This document shows positions 1 through 8,736 of a stretch of DNA of 64,000 nt, in pieces. The translations under genes and the position numbers were made by a program. Source of the stretch: Methanococcus maripaludis (GTDB lineage: Archaea; AGJL01; Methanococci; Methanococcales; Methanococcaceae); assembly GCF_013760955.1 (NCBI RefSeq), contig NZ_JACDUL010000004.1:1-64000 (forward strand), given 5' to 3'. Each line of letters begins with the position of its first letter. Position 1 is the stretch's first letter. Under the pieces are notes generated by a model that had not been told where the DNA came from, made no database searches, and saw nothing but the letters and a program-made list of their open reading frames with translations.

Positions 1-48
1 AGTTGTTATAACTTCAACTTCCGGGAATTTTTCCCCAATTACTGCCAT
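1..48 (-). CDS. Peroxiredoxin, N-terminal fragment (runs off the window)
   Basis: Only the first 16 codons are visible on the minus strand, reading MAVIGEKFPEVEVITT. This matches the usual opening of methanococcal 1-Cys type peroxiredoxins (Prx6 class), which reduce peroxides with a cysteine located further in than the part seen here. The start is supported by a GAGGGG ribosome-binding site at 53-58, a few bases upstream of ATG. The upstream 150 bases are shared with the divergent ZIP transporter gene. The identity rests on the N-terminal signature alone, so it is a reasonable but not proven call. Confidence 0.65.
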   Translation of the reverse strand, partial: MAVIGEKFPEVEVITT

Positions 49-243
49 ATTTACCCCTCTTGATTTTTTAAATGCATAGATAAAATTTGAGATTTAGTGG
101 ATATATAGATTTTGATATTGATTTTAAAAATAAATTAAAGTTTTTTAGAACAACTTAAGAACTTTATATAAAACTAGGATTATATTTTTAATATTAAAAA
201 AATTTTGAAAATATACCATTTAAGTTTGGGGGTAAGGGAATTT

Positions 244-1053
244 ATGATGCCGTTAACTTCGTATCATCCGGTATTTCTTGCGTTAGTGGCAACCCTATTT
301 ACTTGGTTAGTGACTGCACTTGGGGCATCTTTAGTATATTTTACAAAAACTGTTAATCGAAAATTGCTTGATATTTCACTAGGGTTTGCCGCAGGAATTA
401 TGATTGCCGCAAGTTTTTGGTCGTTACTTGCCCCAGCAATTGAACTTTCGAATAGTATGGATAATTTAACATGGTTTCCTGCAAGTTTTGGTTTTTTAAT
501 TGGTGCATTTTTCCTTGCAGGAATTGATAAAATAGTTCCGCATCTTCATATGGGTCAGCCATTAAAAGAAGCAGAAGGTCCCAAAACAACATGGCATAAA
601 AATCGACTTCTTTTATTGGCTGTAACAATCCATAATATTCCAGAAGGGCTTGCTGTGGGAATTGCATTTGGTGCACTTGCTTTAAACATGTCTGCGGATT
701 CTTTAATGGCGGCAATTGTTCTTGCACTAGGTATAGGAATCCAAAATTTTCCAGAAGGAATTGCAGTTAGTTTTCCTTTAAGGGGGGAGGGACTATCGAA
801 AAATAAAAGTTTTTTTTATGGACAACTCTCTGCAATTGTTGAACCTATTGCCGGTGTTTTAGGGGCTTTTTTAATTACTATTTTTACCCCAATACTCCCC
901 TATGCACTAAGTTTCGCTGCTGGAGCAATGATGTTTGTAGTAATTGAAGATATAATTCCAGAATGTCAAAGGGAAGGAAACATCGACAGCGCTGCAATAG
1001 CTGCAATTCTTGGTTTCATAGTTATGATGATTTTGGATGTGGCTTTGGGATAA
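244..1053 (+). CDS. ZIP family divalent metal transporter (ZupT/GufA-like)
   Basis: Predicted polytopic membrane protein of 269 aa that should import divalent metals such as zinc or iron. It has about eight hydrophobic segments. The two ZIP signature helices are visible: one with HNIPEG about halfway along and a second with QNFPEG about 35 residues later, the His/Asn/Glu residues forming the metal site. A His-containing cytosolic stretch (PHLHMG) precedes them, as usual in ZIP proteins. The longest reading frame opens at a TTG at 205, but a G-rich motif (227-232) placed before ATG 244 supports the shorter start; ATG 247 is equally possible. It is a single gene, divergent from the peroxiredoxin. 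The metal cannot be told from sequence. Confidence 0.88.
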   Translation: MMPLTSYHPVFLALVATLFTWLVTALGASLVYFTKTVNRKLLDISLGFAAGIMIAASFWSLLAPAIELSNSMDNLTWFPASFGFLIGAFFLAGIDKIVPHLHMGQPLKEAEGPKTTWHKNRLLLLAVTIHNIPEGLAVGIAFGALALNMSADSLMAAIVLALGIGIQNFPEGIAVSFPLRGEGLSKNKSFFYGQLSAIVEPIAGVLGAFLITIFTPILPYALSFAAGAMMFVVIEDIIPECQREGNIDSAAIAAILGFIVMMILDVALG

Positions 1054-1181
1054 TATATATATATAAAAATCATTTAAAACCATTAAAATCTAATTTTAAC
1101 GTTTAATTGTTCTTCAATTCTTTTTTGTATGGAAAAATATATTAGTTTCTAAAAAATAAATATTATATGGGGGTGAATATT

Positions 1182-1733
1182 ATGGCAAAAGTGTCTCGTG
1201 AAATGGTAGAAAATTCGGGCATTAATGTAGACGAACTAGTTGAACTCCTGGTTAAAAACGCTGCTGCTGAATTAACTACCTTTTACTATTATACAATATT
1301 AAGAGTTAATTTAATTGGATTAGAGGGTGAAGGCCTTAAGGAAATTGCAGAAACTGCTAGAATAGAAGATAGAAACCATTTTGAAGCGCTTGTTCCAAGA
1401 ATATATGAATTAGGAGGGGCCCTACCAAAAAATATGAAAGATTTCCACGATATATCCGGATGCCCACCTGCATACCTGCCAGATAATATTAAAGATGTTA
1501 ATAGCATGATCAAAGTTTTATTGCAGGCAGAACAGTGTGCGGTCAAGCAGTACACAAAAATTTGTAACATGACTGCAGGAAAAGATCACAGAACGTATGA
1601 CTTGGCTCTTGCAATATTAAATGAAGAAATTCAGCATGAATCCTGGTTTTCAGAATTTTTAGGCGAAGGGCCGTCAGGACACTTCCTTAGAACGGGAAAA
1701 ACGTCTCCATTTGTATCTAAATTTTTAGAATAA
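1182..1733 (+). CDS. Dps-like ferritin-family protein (DPSL, thioferritin type)
   Basis: 183-aa four-helix ferritin-like protein that probably oxidises iron with peroxide and protects DNA and enzymes. Metal ligands are seen as Glu30 in the first helix (AAAELTTFYYY), Glu62 with nearby His66 (IEDRNHFE), Glu117, and the late NEEIQHES motif. Cys94 and Cys119 are 25 residues apart, the same spacing as the cysteine pair that defines archaeal and bacterioferritin-like DPSL proteins; ordinary bacterial Dps lacks it. A GGGGGTGA ribosome-binding site at 1169-1176 overlaps the first in-frame ATG (1167), so ATG 1182 is the start. It stands alone, with T-runs after it. Location beside a peroxiredoxin and a metal transporter fits an oxidative stress role. 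Confidence 0.87.
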   Translation: MAKVSREMVENSGINVDELVELLVKNAAAELTTFYYYTILRVNLIGLEGEGLKEIAETARIEDRNHFEALVPRIYELGGALPKNMKDFHDISGCPPAYLPDNIKDVNSMIKVLLQAEQCAVKQYTKICNMTAGKDHRTYDLALAILNEEIQHESWFSEFLGEGPSGHFLRTGKTSPFVSKFLE

Positions 1734-1746
1734 CATAACTATATTA

Positions 1747-1761
1747 TTTTTTTATTTTTTT
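1747..1761 (+). terminator. Oligo-T terminator after the Dps-like gene
   Basis: Two T-runs (seven each, separated by one A) lie 13 bases past the stop codon with no strong hairpin. U-rich tracts of this kind are the usual 3' end signal in Methanococcus, read by aCPSF1, which is itself encoded in this window. Confidence 0.55.
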
Positions 1762-1959
1762 AAAAGCATGTCCTATTTTAAATACTTCGAAATAAAATTC
1801 CAATAAAAAATTATTGTTTTTCCAGAAATGGACAAAATTAAAATTACAACAGGTAAATCTTTTGTATGAATATTGTAATACGTTAAATCTTACAGATTCA
1901 CGATTTTAAAATAGTTTTAACGTAAATTTTAAAAACAGTGTTTCTCATGATGCCACCTA

Positions 1960-1967
1960 TTATATAT
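1960..1967 (+). promoter_or_regulatory. TATA box of the EF-Tu-like gene
   Basis: TTATATAT sits about 50 bases before the ATG at 2018, which would put transcription start near 1990 and give a leader of about 30 nt carrying the GGTGA site at 2008-2012. No separate BRE was verified. Confidence 0.45.
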
Positions 1968-2017
1968 CTAAAAGCACCTAATTATGAAACAGTTTGAATA
2001 GAAACATGGTGAAACTT

Positions 2018-2947
2018 ATGAAAGATGTTACAATTGGGCTATTTGGTGACTTTGCGGATGCTGGGAAAAACATCGCAAAAAAAGGAACTTCAACAGATAT
2101 TACACTTTACAATCACAAAAATGGCGATGATTCAGCAGTATTTGTCGAACCTACAAGGTACCCAGAAAGAATCCAGCCATTAATATATACTATAAACATG
2201 ATGGACTATGCACTCGTATTTATTGACGAAATAAAACCTGAAATCGGTGAAACACTCCTAGCTCTCGATTTATTCGGTGTTGAAAGAGGATTTTTAGTAG
2301 TTGGCGAATACATTGACATTGAACAGTTGAAAGGAATTATCTCAAATACCTCAATGAAAAACTTCGAAATTTTGGAAAAAGACTACATACAAATCAGAGA
2401 AAAAATGATTTCAATTCCAGAAGTTGAAAAAAGTGGCGAATTTGTAAAAATACCAATAGACCACTTCTTTTCAGTAAGGAGTGTTGGTACAGTAATTCTC
2501 GGAAAAGTAGACAAAGGAACTGTTTCTGTGCATGATAACTTAAGGATATACCCGACAAACAACAAAGCAATGGTAAAAAGTATTCAGGTACACGATAGGG
2601 ACGTAAAAGAAGCTAAAACTAATTCAAGAGTTGGACTTTCATTGAAAGGAATCAGCACTGAAGACTTGGATAGGGGAATGATTCTTTCAAACGGCGAATT
2701 GAATGTTTCTGATGTAATTGAACTTGAAATGAAATGGAACCCGTACATGAATAAAGAAGTTGCTGTTGGTGAAGGATACCAAATTATCGTTGGACTTCAA
2801 ACTGTAAGCTGTAAAATTGAAGAGAAAAACGGAAATAAATTAAAATTAAAGCTGTTAAAACCTGTTGCATTTGAAAAAGGAGATAAATTTATAATGTTAG
2901 ATGGAAGTGCAAAAATTAGGATTATTGGAATTTCAAAATACGAATAA
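2018..2947 (+). CDS. EF-Tu/SelB-like translation factor homologue with degenerate GTPase domain
   Basis: 309-aa protein of unknown role. The C-terminal two thirds reads as EF-Tu domains II and III: a domain II beta-barrel with FFSVRSVGTVILGKV, then RVGLSLKGISTEDLDRGMIL, then a domain III-like end. The N-terminal part looks like a shortened GTPase domain, but the P-loop is distorted (GDFADAGKN instead of GHVDHGKT), and no NKxD guanine motif is visible; VGEYIDIEQL occupies that place. It therefore probably does not hydrolyse GTP normally. A GGTGA site at 2008-2012 selects ATG 2018 over an upstream TTG at 1994. It is a single gene, convergent with aspartate dehydrogenase. True SelB of this genus is longer and has an intact P-loop, so this is a paralogue. 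Confidence 0.75.
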   Translation: MKDVTIGLFGDFADAGKNIAKKGTSTDITLYNHKNGDDSAVFVEPTRYPERIQPLIYTINMMDYALVFIDEIKPEIGETLLALDLFGVERGFLVVGEYIDIEQLKGIISNTSMKNFEILEKDYIQIREKMISIPEVEKSGEFVKIPIDHFFSVRSVGTVILGKVDKGTVSVHDNLRIYPTNNKAMVKSIQVHDRDVKEAKTNSRVGLSLKGISTEDLDRGMILSNGELNVSDVIELEMKWNPYMNKEVAVGEGYQIIVGLQTVSCKIEEKNGNKLKLKLLKPVAFEKGDKFIMLDGSAKIRIIGISKYE

Positions 2948-2999
2948 AATAAAAAATAATTAAAAATATTTCTTTTTTTCAAAAATTTAAAAAAATAAG

Positions 3000-3803
3000 T
3001 TAAGTTCCAATTCGTACGGGTTCTGAAAGATCCTTTATTAATTGAATAGCTGAATATGCTGCAAGTGCAGACGTTTTTGGATTGTCTTTGCAAGGATTAT
3101 TTTCTACACACGTTTTTATAGTTCCAATTGAACCTTTAACCAAAATTTCATGCCGATTTACCATTAAATTAGGATCTGCAATGATTTTTACTTTTGCAGG
3201 GTACTTTGATGCAAGAGATAAAACGACAGAAACATTGATATTTTGTGGAAATTTCGAAATTGCTTCGAAAACGGTTCCTTCAAAAACCACTTTTGGATCC
3301 ATTATATCATCAGTATTTAATCCCTGTTCTTCGAGAGCACTTTTTAAGCCGTGAACAGGTTTTGTTGTAGTTAACGTAACTTCTGAAATTTTACCAAGTG
3401 ACCCAGATTTTACAGCATCTATTCCTGCAATTGCACCTGAAGGTATGTATATCTTTCTTCCAAGTTTTTCTGCAAGTTTATAAAGCTTTAAAAATAGATC
3501 TTTGTCTGCAAATGCGCCTACACTCATCACTATAACATCTTTGTCATTATTTAGTGATTTTATAACTGTATCTTCAACTGCAGTTACTGAAGCACATTCT
3601 ACAATCAAATCAAGATCTTTTGAAACCAGTTCATCGAGAGATCTGCAAAAATCAGCTCCTGTTTCCATCGCAAGTTTTTCTGCTTTTTCCAAGTTCCCAT
3701 CGTAAAAAGCCAAAACTTCTGCCTTGTTAAGTCTGTCTGACATTAAAGCCTTGGTGATTAGTGAAGCAATTGCTCCACAACCCACTACACCTATTTTCAA
3801 CAT
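3000..3803 (-). CDS. nadX: L-aspartate dehydrogenase (NAD biosynthesis)
   Basis: 267-aa enzyme that oxidises L-aspartate to iminoaspartate using NAD(P), feeding quinolinate synthesis for NAD. An N-terminal Rossmann motif GVVGCGAIA binds the cofactor. The middle has the family's [15 protein letters not shown] segment, and the proposed catalytic histidine lies in MVNRHEI near residue 217. Length and layout match archaeal aspartate dehydrogenases. The start has only a weak ribosome-binding site (CGAGAT). The PRC-barrel gene lies just upstream in the same direction with a 23-base gap, so the two may be cotranscribed. Confidence 0.9.
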   Translation of the reverse strand: MLKIGVVGCGAIASLITKALMSDRLNKAEVLAFYDGNLEKAEKLAMETGADFCRSLDELVSKDLDLIVECASVTAVEDTVIKSLNNDKDVIVMSVGAFADKDLFLKLYKLAEKLGRKIYIPSGAIAGIDAVKSGSLGKISEVTLTTTKPVHGLKSALEEQGLNTDDIMDPKVVFEGTVFEAISKFPQNINVSVVLSLASKYPAKVKIIADPNLMVNRHEILVKGSIGTIKTCVENNPCKDNPKTSALAAYSAIQLIKDLSEPVRIGT

Positions 3804-3826
3804 TTTAATCTCGACTTGGTTATTAA

Positions 3827-4081
3827 TTAAAATCTGCCTGTGATTGGAGGCTTTATCAAAATAATATTTCCTATTGCTGAAATTAAATTAAATGGCAATA
3901 CTACTTTTTTCGTAGGATCATCGATATTTTCGCTTAAACATCCGCTTGAAACATCTGTAATAACAATACCGCTTATTGCAGCCTTATCAGTATCAACCAT
4001 GGCGTCGTAAACTTTACCAACATATATAGCATCTGTAGTGTATATTTTTTTGTTCAACAAGTCACTAATTTTAATTGCCAT
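3827..4081 (-). CDS. PRC-barrel domain protein
   Basis: Small 84-aa protein consisting of one PRC-barrel domain: the opening [20 protein letters not shown] and the following [18 protein letters not shown] are typical of the fold. PRC-barrels occur in photosynthetic reaction centre H subunits, RimM and many small archaeal proteins; the archaeal single-domain forms have no settled function. A GGAGGAG ribosome-binding site fixes the start at 4081 rather than the in-frame ATG nine codons upstream. It is followed closely by nadX on the same strand, and is divergent from the 56-aa gene. Confidence 0.8.
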   Translation of the reverse strand: MAIKISDLLNKKIYTTDAIYVGKVYDAMVDTDKAAISGIVITDVSSGCLSENIDDPTKKVVLPFNLISAIGNIILIKPPITGRF

Positions 4082-4204
4082 ATTACTCCTCCCGTTAAAT
4101 TCTTTCAATAATATGAAAAAGGTAATATAAAATCTTTGTTAATCGTTAATATTTTTAATATACTTCATTTATATGTTTTATTAATTATTTTTTGAGGTGA
4201 GGCC

Positions 4205-4375
4205 ATGTTTGTCGAATATATTAAATTTTATTTCGAAAAAGATGGAGATATTTGGGAAAAAATAGTTCAAAATAGGGATTCCGTTGAAACATTGGATATT
4301 ATCCGTGATGCGGTTATGGTTGATGGATACAAACTCATAAAATGGGAGGAATGGGTTTCCGAAGAACATTATTAA
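4205..4375 (+). CDS. Small conserved-looking protein of unknown function (56 aa)
   Basis: An intact 57-codon frame begins at ATG 4205 behind a strong GAGGTGAGG site (4194-4202) and ends with TAA at 4373-4375. The product is soluble, acidic and rich in aromatic residues, ending EEWVSEEHY. No family was recognised. The ribosome-binding site and its position in the divergent gap next to the PRC-barrel gene argue for a real gene. It is convergent with the methylase gene, whose stop lies 20 bases away. Confidence 0.7.
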   Translation: MFVEYIKFYFEKDGDIWEKIVQNRDSVETLDIIRDAVMVDGYKLIKWEEWVSEEHY

Positions 4376-4394
4376 TTCATAACCTAAATTACAA

Positions 4395-5315
4395 TTATTT
4401 TGGATAATTTTTGATTACTAGTTCTGTTATTTTTCGCCTTCCGTTAACCCTTGAATTTATTATTCTTCCTGCAAAGACTTTATCGATTTTAAATCCGTTG
4501 TAATGTTCTTCAAAAAAGCGGTCTTCTGGATCGGTGTTTGTTGGATCAGAATTACTAAGCATTAAGTACGCGCCTTTTTCATCCAGATCTTTAAACCAAT
4601 TACTAAGTTCCACCTGATCCTTTTCAAGGAAATCTTCTTTAGAATAGGAAGTAAAACTAACTGTTTCTGGAAGCGGCCGGTATGGCGGGTCAATATAAAT
4701 AAATGTTTCGTCGTCAATATCAATACAATTTTCAACGTTTTTATAATCCTCACACATCAATTTTACGCCTTTTAAAGCCTTGTTTACTCCCCTAAGTGTC
4801 GGTTCATCAAATATTCTCGGGCGAATATATCTCCCAAAAGGAACATTGAACATTCCTTTCTTATTTATCCGATATAATCCATTAAAACAGGTTTTGTTTA
4901 AAAAAATAAACTTTGCAACGTTTTCAATAATATCTGCAGGTTCATTTTTATCTATTTTTAATTTTTCGAGATTATAATCTTTTCTTATTTTATAATATTC
5001 TAATTTTTGTAATCTAAAAGTCATTTTATTAAATTTTTCTTCGATTGGTTGTAAAATAGAAATCAATTCTTTAATATTATTCTGAACGACTTTGTAAGAA
5101 AGCATTAATTCGTGATTTATATCGTTCAAAATTACTTTTTTAAATTTATATTTGCTCTGAAGACTAAAATAAACTGCACCACCACCCAAAAATGGCTCGA
5201 CATACTTTTTAATCTTCCCAGCCCTTAATTCATCTGGATAATGATTTTCAAACTGGGTTAAAAGCCTTCTTTTACCGCCAGCCCATTTTAAAAAAGGTTT
5301 TGCTTCATGTGGCAT
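4395..5315 (-). CDS. Orphan N6-adenine DNA methyltransferase (Dam/DpnM/MjaIII type, D12 class)
   Basis: 306-aa class D12 (alpha group) adenine methyltransferase. The SAM-binding motif is FLKWAGGKRRLL near the N-terminus, with FLGGGAVYF after it, and the catalytic DPPY motif is DPPYRPLPETVSFTSY in the C-terminal half, an arrangement seen in enzymes that methylate GATC such as DpnM and MjaIII. No restriction endonuclease lies beside it, so it is an orphan methylase or the remnant of a modification system. GATC sites are present throughout the window, so it has not driven obvious avoidance of the site. The start has no clear ribosome-binding site and may be leaderless. The specificity is inferred from family resemblance. 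Confidence 0.85.
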   Translation of the reverse strand: MPHEAKPFLKWAGGKRRLLTQFENHYPDELRAGKIKKYVEPFLGGGAVYFSLQSKYKFKKVILNDINHELMLSYKVVQNNIKELISILQPIEEKFNKMTFRLQKLEYYKIRKDYNLEKLKIDKNEPADIIENVAKFIFLNKTCFNGLYRINKKGMFNVPFGRYIRPRIFDEPTLRGVNKALKGVKLMCEDYKNVENCIDIDDETFIYIDPPYRPLPETVSFTSYSKEDFLEKDQVELSNWFKDLDEKGAYLMLSNSDPTNTDPEDRFFEEHYNGFKIDKVFAGRIINSRVNGRRKITELVIKNYPK

Positions 5316-5389
5316 AAGTTATCAAAAAAGATATAATGGCAATATATGTATATTTTTCGGTAATAGATCTTCTAATAAGGTTTTTTCAA

Positions 5390-5707
5390 TTAAAAACTGT
5401 CAATTAGATCTGCATTTGAGATATTAACTCCATTGTTAAAATATTCATAATTTAATACGAGTATGATATGCTCAACTAGCCCTTTCTTTTCCAGATTCAA
5501 AATTTTTGTAAGGTCATTTCTTACCCGTTCATCCTGTATTTCTGGAAGCAACTTTTCAGTCATATTGATGGTGTCGATACCAGAAAGTGTTCTTCGTATG
5601 GTTTTTGGAAGAATTTCGGACACGTAAGTATGATTTTTACTTTCAAGATACTCCATATTTCTAAGTATTACTTCATTTTCCCCAATACTTCCATCATATC
5701 TTATCAT
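5390..5707 (-). CDS. Hypothetical soluble protein (105 aa)
   Basis: A 105-aa mainly helical protein with no recognised family. The sequence is charged, lacks cysteines, signal peptide and membrane segments, and ends with a short acidic stretch (NADLIDSF). The start at 5707 is supported by a GGGGGG site five bases upstream. It precedes the methylase on the same strand with a 74-base gap, so a functional link to DNA methylation is possible but unsupported. The divergent MATE gene shares its upstream region. Confidence 0.6.
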   Translation of the reverse strand: MIRYDGSIGENEVILRNMEYLESKNHTYVSEILPKTIRRTLSGIDTINMTEKLLPEIQDERVRNDLTKILNLEKKGLVEHIILVLNYEYFNNGVNISNADLIDSF

Positions 5708-5826
5708 TTTTGTCCCCCCGGATCTAACATTTATCTAAATTAAAATTTATAAAAAGAAGTATATATGTTTTATTAAGTAATATATCCTTCAAAACATCAT
5801 ATGCGAACATAAATTCAATTTACAAT

Positions 5827-7185
5827 ATGAAAAGGCGAGTTATGGAGCAGGTTCGAAAGTTAAAAAGTGAAAATATTAATAAACTCATTTTGAGATACGT
5901 CATCCCCTCAATTGCAGGTACCGTCATTATTGGAATTTATAGCATAATTGACGGGATATTTATTGGAAGAACCGTCGGAGCTGAAGGTCTTGCAGGAGTA
6001 ACACTCGCATTTCCAGTTTTAATTGCAATTGGATCCATTGGAATTATGATTGGAGCGGGTGCTTCTGCAATAATTTCAATAAGTCTTGGAAAAAAAGATT
6101 ATGAAATGGCTTCTCGCATTTTAAAAACTGCATTTTACTACATTATCTTAATAAGCTTTATAATTACATTTTTAGGATTATTGTTTATTGATCCAGTTAT
6201 TTCAGGCCTGAATCTTACGAAAAATTTGGAAAACTACGTTTTGCAATATTCAAAAATAATAATTATTGGGGCAATTGCACAAATTTTTGCAATATCTCTT
6301 GACCCAATACTTCGAAATGACGGCTTTCCAAAGAAATCTATGATAATACTGACTTTGATGTCAGTATTTAACATTTTACTCGATTACATCTTGATAGTTG
6401 TATTTAATTTTGGAGTTATGGGGGCGGCTACTGCAACCGTGTTTGCACAAGCCCTTGGATCAGTTTTGTACCTAAAACATTTTTTGCTAGGTAAATCAAA
6501 CGTAAAAATTGGAAAGAATAGTCCATTTTCTGAATTTTCAATTATAAAACGAATTGCAAAAACCGGATTTTCACCATTTATTATGGAACTTGCATTTGGA
6601 ATATTGATGATAGTACACAATATCCAGTTTATAAGGTATGGTAGTTCCCTAGACGTTTCTGCATACGGTATTGTAATATATATCACGTCATTTTTATACA
6701 TGGTGTATTTAGGGATTTCAGAAGGCGTTCAGCCATTAATAAGCTATAATTACGGGGCTAAAAAATTTAATAGAGTTTTTGAAATATTAAAAAAAGCAGT
6801 ATTCATTAACGCAATTCTTGGTATTTGTTCATTTTTAACAATTTTAAATTTCCCAAATCTTTTAATAAAGATTTTCAATCCACATGATACGAATTTAATC
6901 GCAACAACCACTGTCGGCCTTGAAATACATAATTTCGCAATTTTAATTCTTGGAGTATCAATGGTTTTGACGATGTATTTTTTAGCTACAGAGCAACCAA
7001 GGATCGCGGGTTTTTTGTCGTTAGGAAGAACTATAATATTTATTCTTCCTGCGATCATTGTATTTCCAATATATTTTGGAATTAAAGGGATATGGTGGGC
7101 CACAGTATTTTCAGAGTACATGGGGCTTATATTTACCATTTACTTCATAGCTAAAGAGATTAAAAAGATAAAACGAAGAATTTAA
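5827..7185 (+). CDS. MATE family multidrug/solute exporter
   Basis: 452-aa membrane protein with about twelve hydrophobic helices in two similar halves, as expected for the MATE (MatE) family, which exports organic cations, drugs or metabolites in exchange for Na+ or H+. Family marks include LRYVIPSIAGTVIIGIYSI in the first helix with IDGIFIGRTVG after it, and the second-half segment EGVQPLISYNYGAKK. It differs clearly from the second MATE exporter at 37370. The ATG at 5827 lacks a ribosome-binding site; a weak GGCGAG precedes ATG 5842, so the protein may be five residues shorter. Substrate unknown. Confidence 0.87.
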   Translation: MKRRVMEQVRKLKSENINKLILRYVIPSIAGTVIIGIYSIIDGIFIGRTVGAEGLAGVTLAFPVLIAIGSIGIMIGAGASAIISISLGKKDYEMASRILKTAFYYIILISFIITFLGLLFIDPVISGLNLTKNLENYVLQYSKIIIIGAIAQIFAISLDPILRNDGFPKKSMIILTLMSVFNILLDYILIVVFNFGVMGAATATVFAQALGSVLYLKHFLLGKSNVKIGKNSPFSEFSIIKRIAKTGFSPFIMELAFGILMIVHNIQFIRYGSSLDVSAYGIVIYITSFLYMVYLGISEGVQPLISYNYGAKKFNRVFEILKKAVFINAILGICSFLTILNFPNLLIKIFNPHDTNLIATTTVGLEIHNFAILILGVSMVLTMYFLATEQPRIAGFLSLGRTIIFILPAIIVFPIYFGIKGIWWATVFSEYMGLIFTIYFIAKEIKKIKRRI

Positions 7186-7279
7186 GATTTTAAAAATAGC
7201 GATTTATGTAAATAGTATAAAAATAAAATAGTATTTCTTAACATTAATCCGAATTCTAAAATTTCAAAATGGTCATAAT

Positions 7280-8503
7280 ATGCTTCAATTAACCTTAGAA
7301 AGTGCATTTTCAAACACACTAACGGTTTCAGAACTGAATAATTATGTAAAAAGTACTTTGGAAGAAGATTATTTATTGAAACGGGCATCCATTAAAGGAG
7401 AAATTTCAAACTGTACTTTACACAAATCTGGACACGTTTATTTTACATTAAAAGATGAAAATAGCGTGATTGACTGTGTAATGTTTAAACCATACACTAA
7501 AAACTTAAATTTCAGCCCAACAGAAGGAATGAGTGTAATATTAAAAGGAAAAGTCTCGTTATACACAAAAACCGGAAAATACCAGTTTTACTGCAATTCT
7601 ATGGAAAAAGATGGGATTGGAGATTTGTTTATAAAATTTGAAAAATTGAAAGAAAAACTTGAAAAAGAAGGATTGTTTGATGAAACAAATAAACAAAAAA
7701 TCCCAAAATATCCAAAAAACATTGGAATAATTACTTCTCCAACAGGGGCTGCCATTAAAGACATTATCAAAGTTACACGAAATAGGAACAGTTCTGTTAA
7801 TTTAATTATATATCCTGCAATAGTTCAGGGCGAATCTGCTGCAAAAACAGTTATTGCCGGACTTTTAGAACTGAATAAACTTGAAAAAATTGATTTGATA
7901 ATTATTGCACGTGGTGGAGGTTCGATGGAAGACCTCTGGTGTTTTAATGATGAATCACTTGCAAGAGCAATTTTTGAATCGAAAAAACCAGTAGTTACTG
8001 GAATCGGGCACGAAATCGACTTTACCATTTCCGATTTTGTGAGCGATTTAAGGGCGGCAACACCATCAAATGCTGCAGAACTTACGGTTTACAATGAAAA
8101 TGAATTGAAATCGATGGTAAATAACTTTGAAAGAATACTAAAACACCGCATGAAAATTGAAATTGCAAACCGTTCTTACGAATTAGATATTCTTTATTCA
8201 AAAATAGAAAAAAACAGCCCTAAATCCAAAATAGAAAAGCAAAAACTATATATTGAAAGAATCATGACTTTGATGAATCATGAAATTAAAAACAAGATTT
8301 CTTACGAATTAAAACGCTTTGAAAAATCATATTCGCTTTTGAATGCATATAACCCATTAAATGTATTAAACAAGGGCTACAGCATCATACAGGATGAAAA
8401 TGATAATGTTATGAACTCCAAAAATTCGTTTAAAACGGAAAATAATGTAAAAATTACATTAAAAGATGGAACCATTGATGCACATATTACTTTGAAAGAT
8501 TAA
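7280..8503 (+). CDS. xseA: Exodeoxyribonuclease VII large subunit
   Basis: 407-aa large subunit of exonuclease VII, which degrades single-stranded DNA in both directions. The N-terminal OB-fold is visible (NCTLHKSGHVYFTLKDE), followed by the nuclease core with GIITSPTGAAIKDI, IIIARGGGSMEDLW and GHEIDFTISDFVSDLRA-type motifs, and a helical tail for XseB binding. It is somewhat shorter than the E. coli protein because the coiled-coil region is reduced. It is followed 20 bases later by xseB. ExoVII is a bacterial enzyme found in few archaea, so lateral transfer to an ancestor is the likely origin. Confidence 0.95.
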   Translation: MLQLTLESAFSNTLTVSELNNYVKSTLEEDYLLKRASIKGEISNCTLHKSGHVYFTLKDENSVIDCVMFKPYTKNLNFSPTEGMSVILKGKVSLYTKTGKYQFYCNSMEKDGIGDLFIKFEKLKEKLEKEGLFDETNKQKIPKYPKNIGIITSPTGAAIKDIIKVTRNRNSSVNLIIYPAIVQGESAAKTVIAGLLELNKLEKIDLIIIARGGGSMEDLWCFNDESLARAIFESKKPVVTGIGHEIDFTISDFVSDLRAATPSNAAELTVYNENELKSMVNNFERILKHRMKIEIANRSYELDILYSKIEKNSPKSKIEKQKLYIERIMTLMNHEIKNKISYELKRFEKSYSLLNAYNPLNVLNKGYSIIQDENDNVMNSKNSFKTENNVKITLKDGTIDAHITLKD

Positions 8504-8523
8504 AAACGATACAGGTGATATTT

Positions 8524-8727
8524 ATGGATAATTATGAAGAATTGATTGAAAAACTTGAAAATATCGTAAATTCAATGGAAAATGACGAATTATCTCTTGA
8601 AGAAGCCATGAAAAACTACGAAGAAGGGATAAAATTAAGCAATAAACTTTATAAGATTTTAAATGACGCCGAAGGAAAGATAAAAATTCTAACTGAAAAC
8701 GGCGAAATTGACTTTAACGACGAATAA
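8524..8727 (+). CDS. xseB: Exodeoxyribonuclease VII small subunit
   Basis: 67-aa helical protein that binds the tail of XseA. The core signature SMENDELSLEEAMKNYEEGI is clear and is followed by a C-terminal helix. The GGTGA site at 8514-8518 selects ATG 8524; the frame extends three codons upstream to an ATT/ATG pair without support. It sits directly between xseA and the EamA-like gene, 9 bases from the latter. Confidence 0.93.
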   Translation: MDNYEELIEKLENIVNSMENDELSLEEAMKNYEEGIKLSNKLYKILNDAEGKIKILTENGEIDFNDE

Positions 8728-8736
8728 AGGGATTTT

